NCBI GenBank assembly: GCA_902493335.1
Contig: CABUPJ010000002.1
Coordinates: 21,356-85,355 of the forward strand
From: an uncultured Porphyromonadaceae bacterium
GTDB taxonomy: Bacteria; Bacteroidota; Bacteroidia; Bacteroidales; Muribaculaceae
Length of the DNA stretch: 64,000 nucleotides
Direction of reading: 5' to 3'
Shown: positions 63,181 through 64,000 of the stretch, one piece after another
How positions within the stretch are numbered: position 1 is the stretch's first letter
Layout: each line of letters opens with the position of its first letter
Notes under the pieces: model-generated
Seen by the model: only the letters and a program-made list of their open reading frames with translations
Databases searched by the model: none
What the model was told of the DNA's origin: nothing
Program-made: the position numbers and the translations under genes

Positions 63181-63598
63181 GCAACGGTTTTAACCGTTGC
63201 AGGACAAGGTTCTGGCTGCGAGGGTTGAAACCTTCGCACCACACGGCGGTAAGCTCGTCGCCGTGATTGTACCAAATTTGTCTTCGTGTCGGCACTCTCC
63301 TCCTTGCCGCCGAGTAAAGAAGTTGAGACTCAGGCCTCCGGCCTGAAATTTTGTTATCCGCGCGGCGCCCGCGCCCGTGGAGGCCGCGCCACAAAAGTCC
63401 CTCAACTCCGGCGGAGTTGAACCTCTCCATCAACTCTGCCAAACCTTAGCGACCTTAATGACCTTACCTTCCCTAAGTCGGCAAAAATTTTTGTCTCAGC
63501 TCCGAGCTTCAGCGAGGCCAACCAAAGCCCACTAGCCAAAGCTATTAAAGTGCGTCGCCGAGCTCGGCGACGTGTGGAGCGAGGGTTTCAACCCTCGC
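63181..63598. repeat. Cluster of REP-like palindromes
   Basis: Three 20-bp relatives of GCRASGGTTNNAACCSTYGC: 63181-63200 (perfect 9-bp arms, TT loop), 63218-63237 (one G-T pair) and 63579-63598 (perfect arms, TC loop). Between them lie other palindromes: 63330-63346 (TCAGGCC/GGCCTGA), 63402-63420 (TCAACTCC/GGAGTTGA) and 63553-63572 (a perfect 20-bp palindrome). The sides of the region also form a loose long inverted repeat. No gene is seen between 63149 and 63808. Confidence 0.65.
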
Positions 63599-63792
63599 AG
63601 CCAAAGCGTAAACTCCAAGGGCTGAAGCCATTGCTCCATATCGCCTGACGCGGCCGTGCGATTGCGCAGCCCTACAGACTTTCAAAAACCTTCTGTTCTT
63701 ATGCCCTTGTTTTCTTCTGTTCTTTCTCTGTTAAAGCACCTAAAATTGCAACAACCAACGATTTTAGTAGCAAAAACCGCAACCCCGAGTCA

Positions 63793-63800
63793 TATCTTTG
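63793..63800 (+). promoter_or_regulatory. -7 element of the last, partial gene
   Basis: TATCTTTG fits TAnnTTTG and ends 8 bp before ATG 63809. Confidence 0.5.
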
Positions 63801-63808
63801 CAGCGACG

Positions 63809-64000
63809 ATGAAAAGCTCCATATACACATATCACTTTCGCCGCTACCTCGGCCGCAACCTCACGCGTGCCGAGGCTGCCGTCATCGGTCCCCTCGAGAA
63901 AATGCGCATCCGCGGCCTCGAGCGGCGTTTGCTCGTCGTCGACCCTCCCGGTGTCGACACCCGCGGCATCCTCTGCGCCTACGTCGAGTATCTCCGCAAG
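63809..64000 (+). CDS. Unrecognised protein, N-terminal part
   Basis: Sixty-four codons stay open from ATG 63809 to the window end (MKSSIYTYHFRRYLGRNLTR, then AEAAVIGPLEKMRIRGLERR). No signal peptide; strongly basic and GC-rich, with codon use like the core genes. The TATCTTTG box 8 bp upstream supports the start. I do not recognise the family from this part. Confidence 0.55.
   Translation, partial: MKSSIYTYHFRRYLGRNLTRAEAAVIGPLEKMRIRGLERRLLVVDPPGVDTRGILCAYVEYLRK

Noticed and set aside
62435..63442. Minus-strand frame of 335 codons
   Set aside because: Antisense to the alpha/beta-hydrolase gene and then runs through the palindrome cluster.
63181..63598. CRISPR array
   Set aside because: The repeats are palindromic, only three, unevenly spaced and in differing sequence; no cas genes are near.

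Overview
The window looks like a Bacteroidales chromosome, probably of the Muribaculaceae; the family is an inference. Four things support the order: a complex I gene set without nuoE, nuoF and nuoG and with nuoC fused to nuoD; many promoters of the form TAnnTTTG; secreted proteins with C-terminal sorting-like tails and TonB-dependent receptors; and an NBU-like mobilizable element. Core genes are GC-rich with many GAC/GTC codons, while the mobile island is visibly poorer in GC. There are no rRNA genes, CRISPR arrays or phage structural genes.

Region 1 (1-2,630): the end of a MIP18/SufT-like gene, an LpxH-type lipid A phosphatase, a small exported peptide and a predicted outer-membrane protein. 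Region 2 (about 2,636-25,747): an integrated element of about 22.9 kb at the 3' end of a tRNA-Ser(CGA) gene. The tRNA 3' end is repeated at the far left (2,761, and again at 2,636), and a 31-bp repeat sits just inside both ends. The backbone is integrase, DUF3853-type HTH protein, replication-initiation-like protein, a hypothetical gene and a MobV relaxase, which recalls NBU-type elements. The cargo is an AraC regulator facing a co-directional run of 15 redox and aromatic-metabolism-type genes (9,614-22,434). Eight products carry export signals: a flavodoxin, a cupin, two DUF362 proteins, an amidohydrolase, a carboxymuconolactone decarboxylase-like protein, a Tat-exported iron-sulfur flavoprotein and a TonB receptor. 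The rest are cytosolic flavoproteins, aldo/keto reductases, a tautomerase and an SDR. Behind them lie a truncated response-regulator fragment, an unrecognised gene and an ISL3-like IS with 8-bp target duplications and a frameshifted transposase.

Region 3 (26,052-43,419): one long minus-strand block in which a full F-type ATP synthase operon (atpDCBEFHAG) sits inside the complex I operon, between nuoABCDH and nuoIJKLMN. The proton pump and the ATP synthase may therefore be co-transcribed, which is the most striking core-genome arrangement here.

Region 4 (43,501-64,000): a lipoprotein, a second TonB-dependent receptor, an ECF sigma factor with a one-TM protein and a Spy-like protein, a GH97 alpha-glucosidase, lysA, carA, carB, a double-domain M16 peptidase, dnaK (with a sigma-54-like promoter), a truncated DUF6398-like gene, an alpha/beta-hydrolase lipoprotein, a cluster of REP-like palindromes and the start of an unrecognised gene cut by the window edge.
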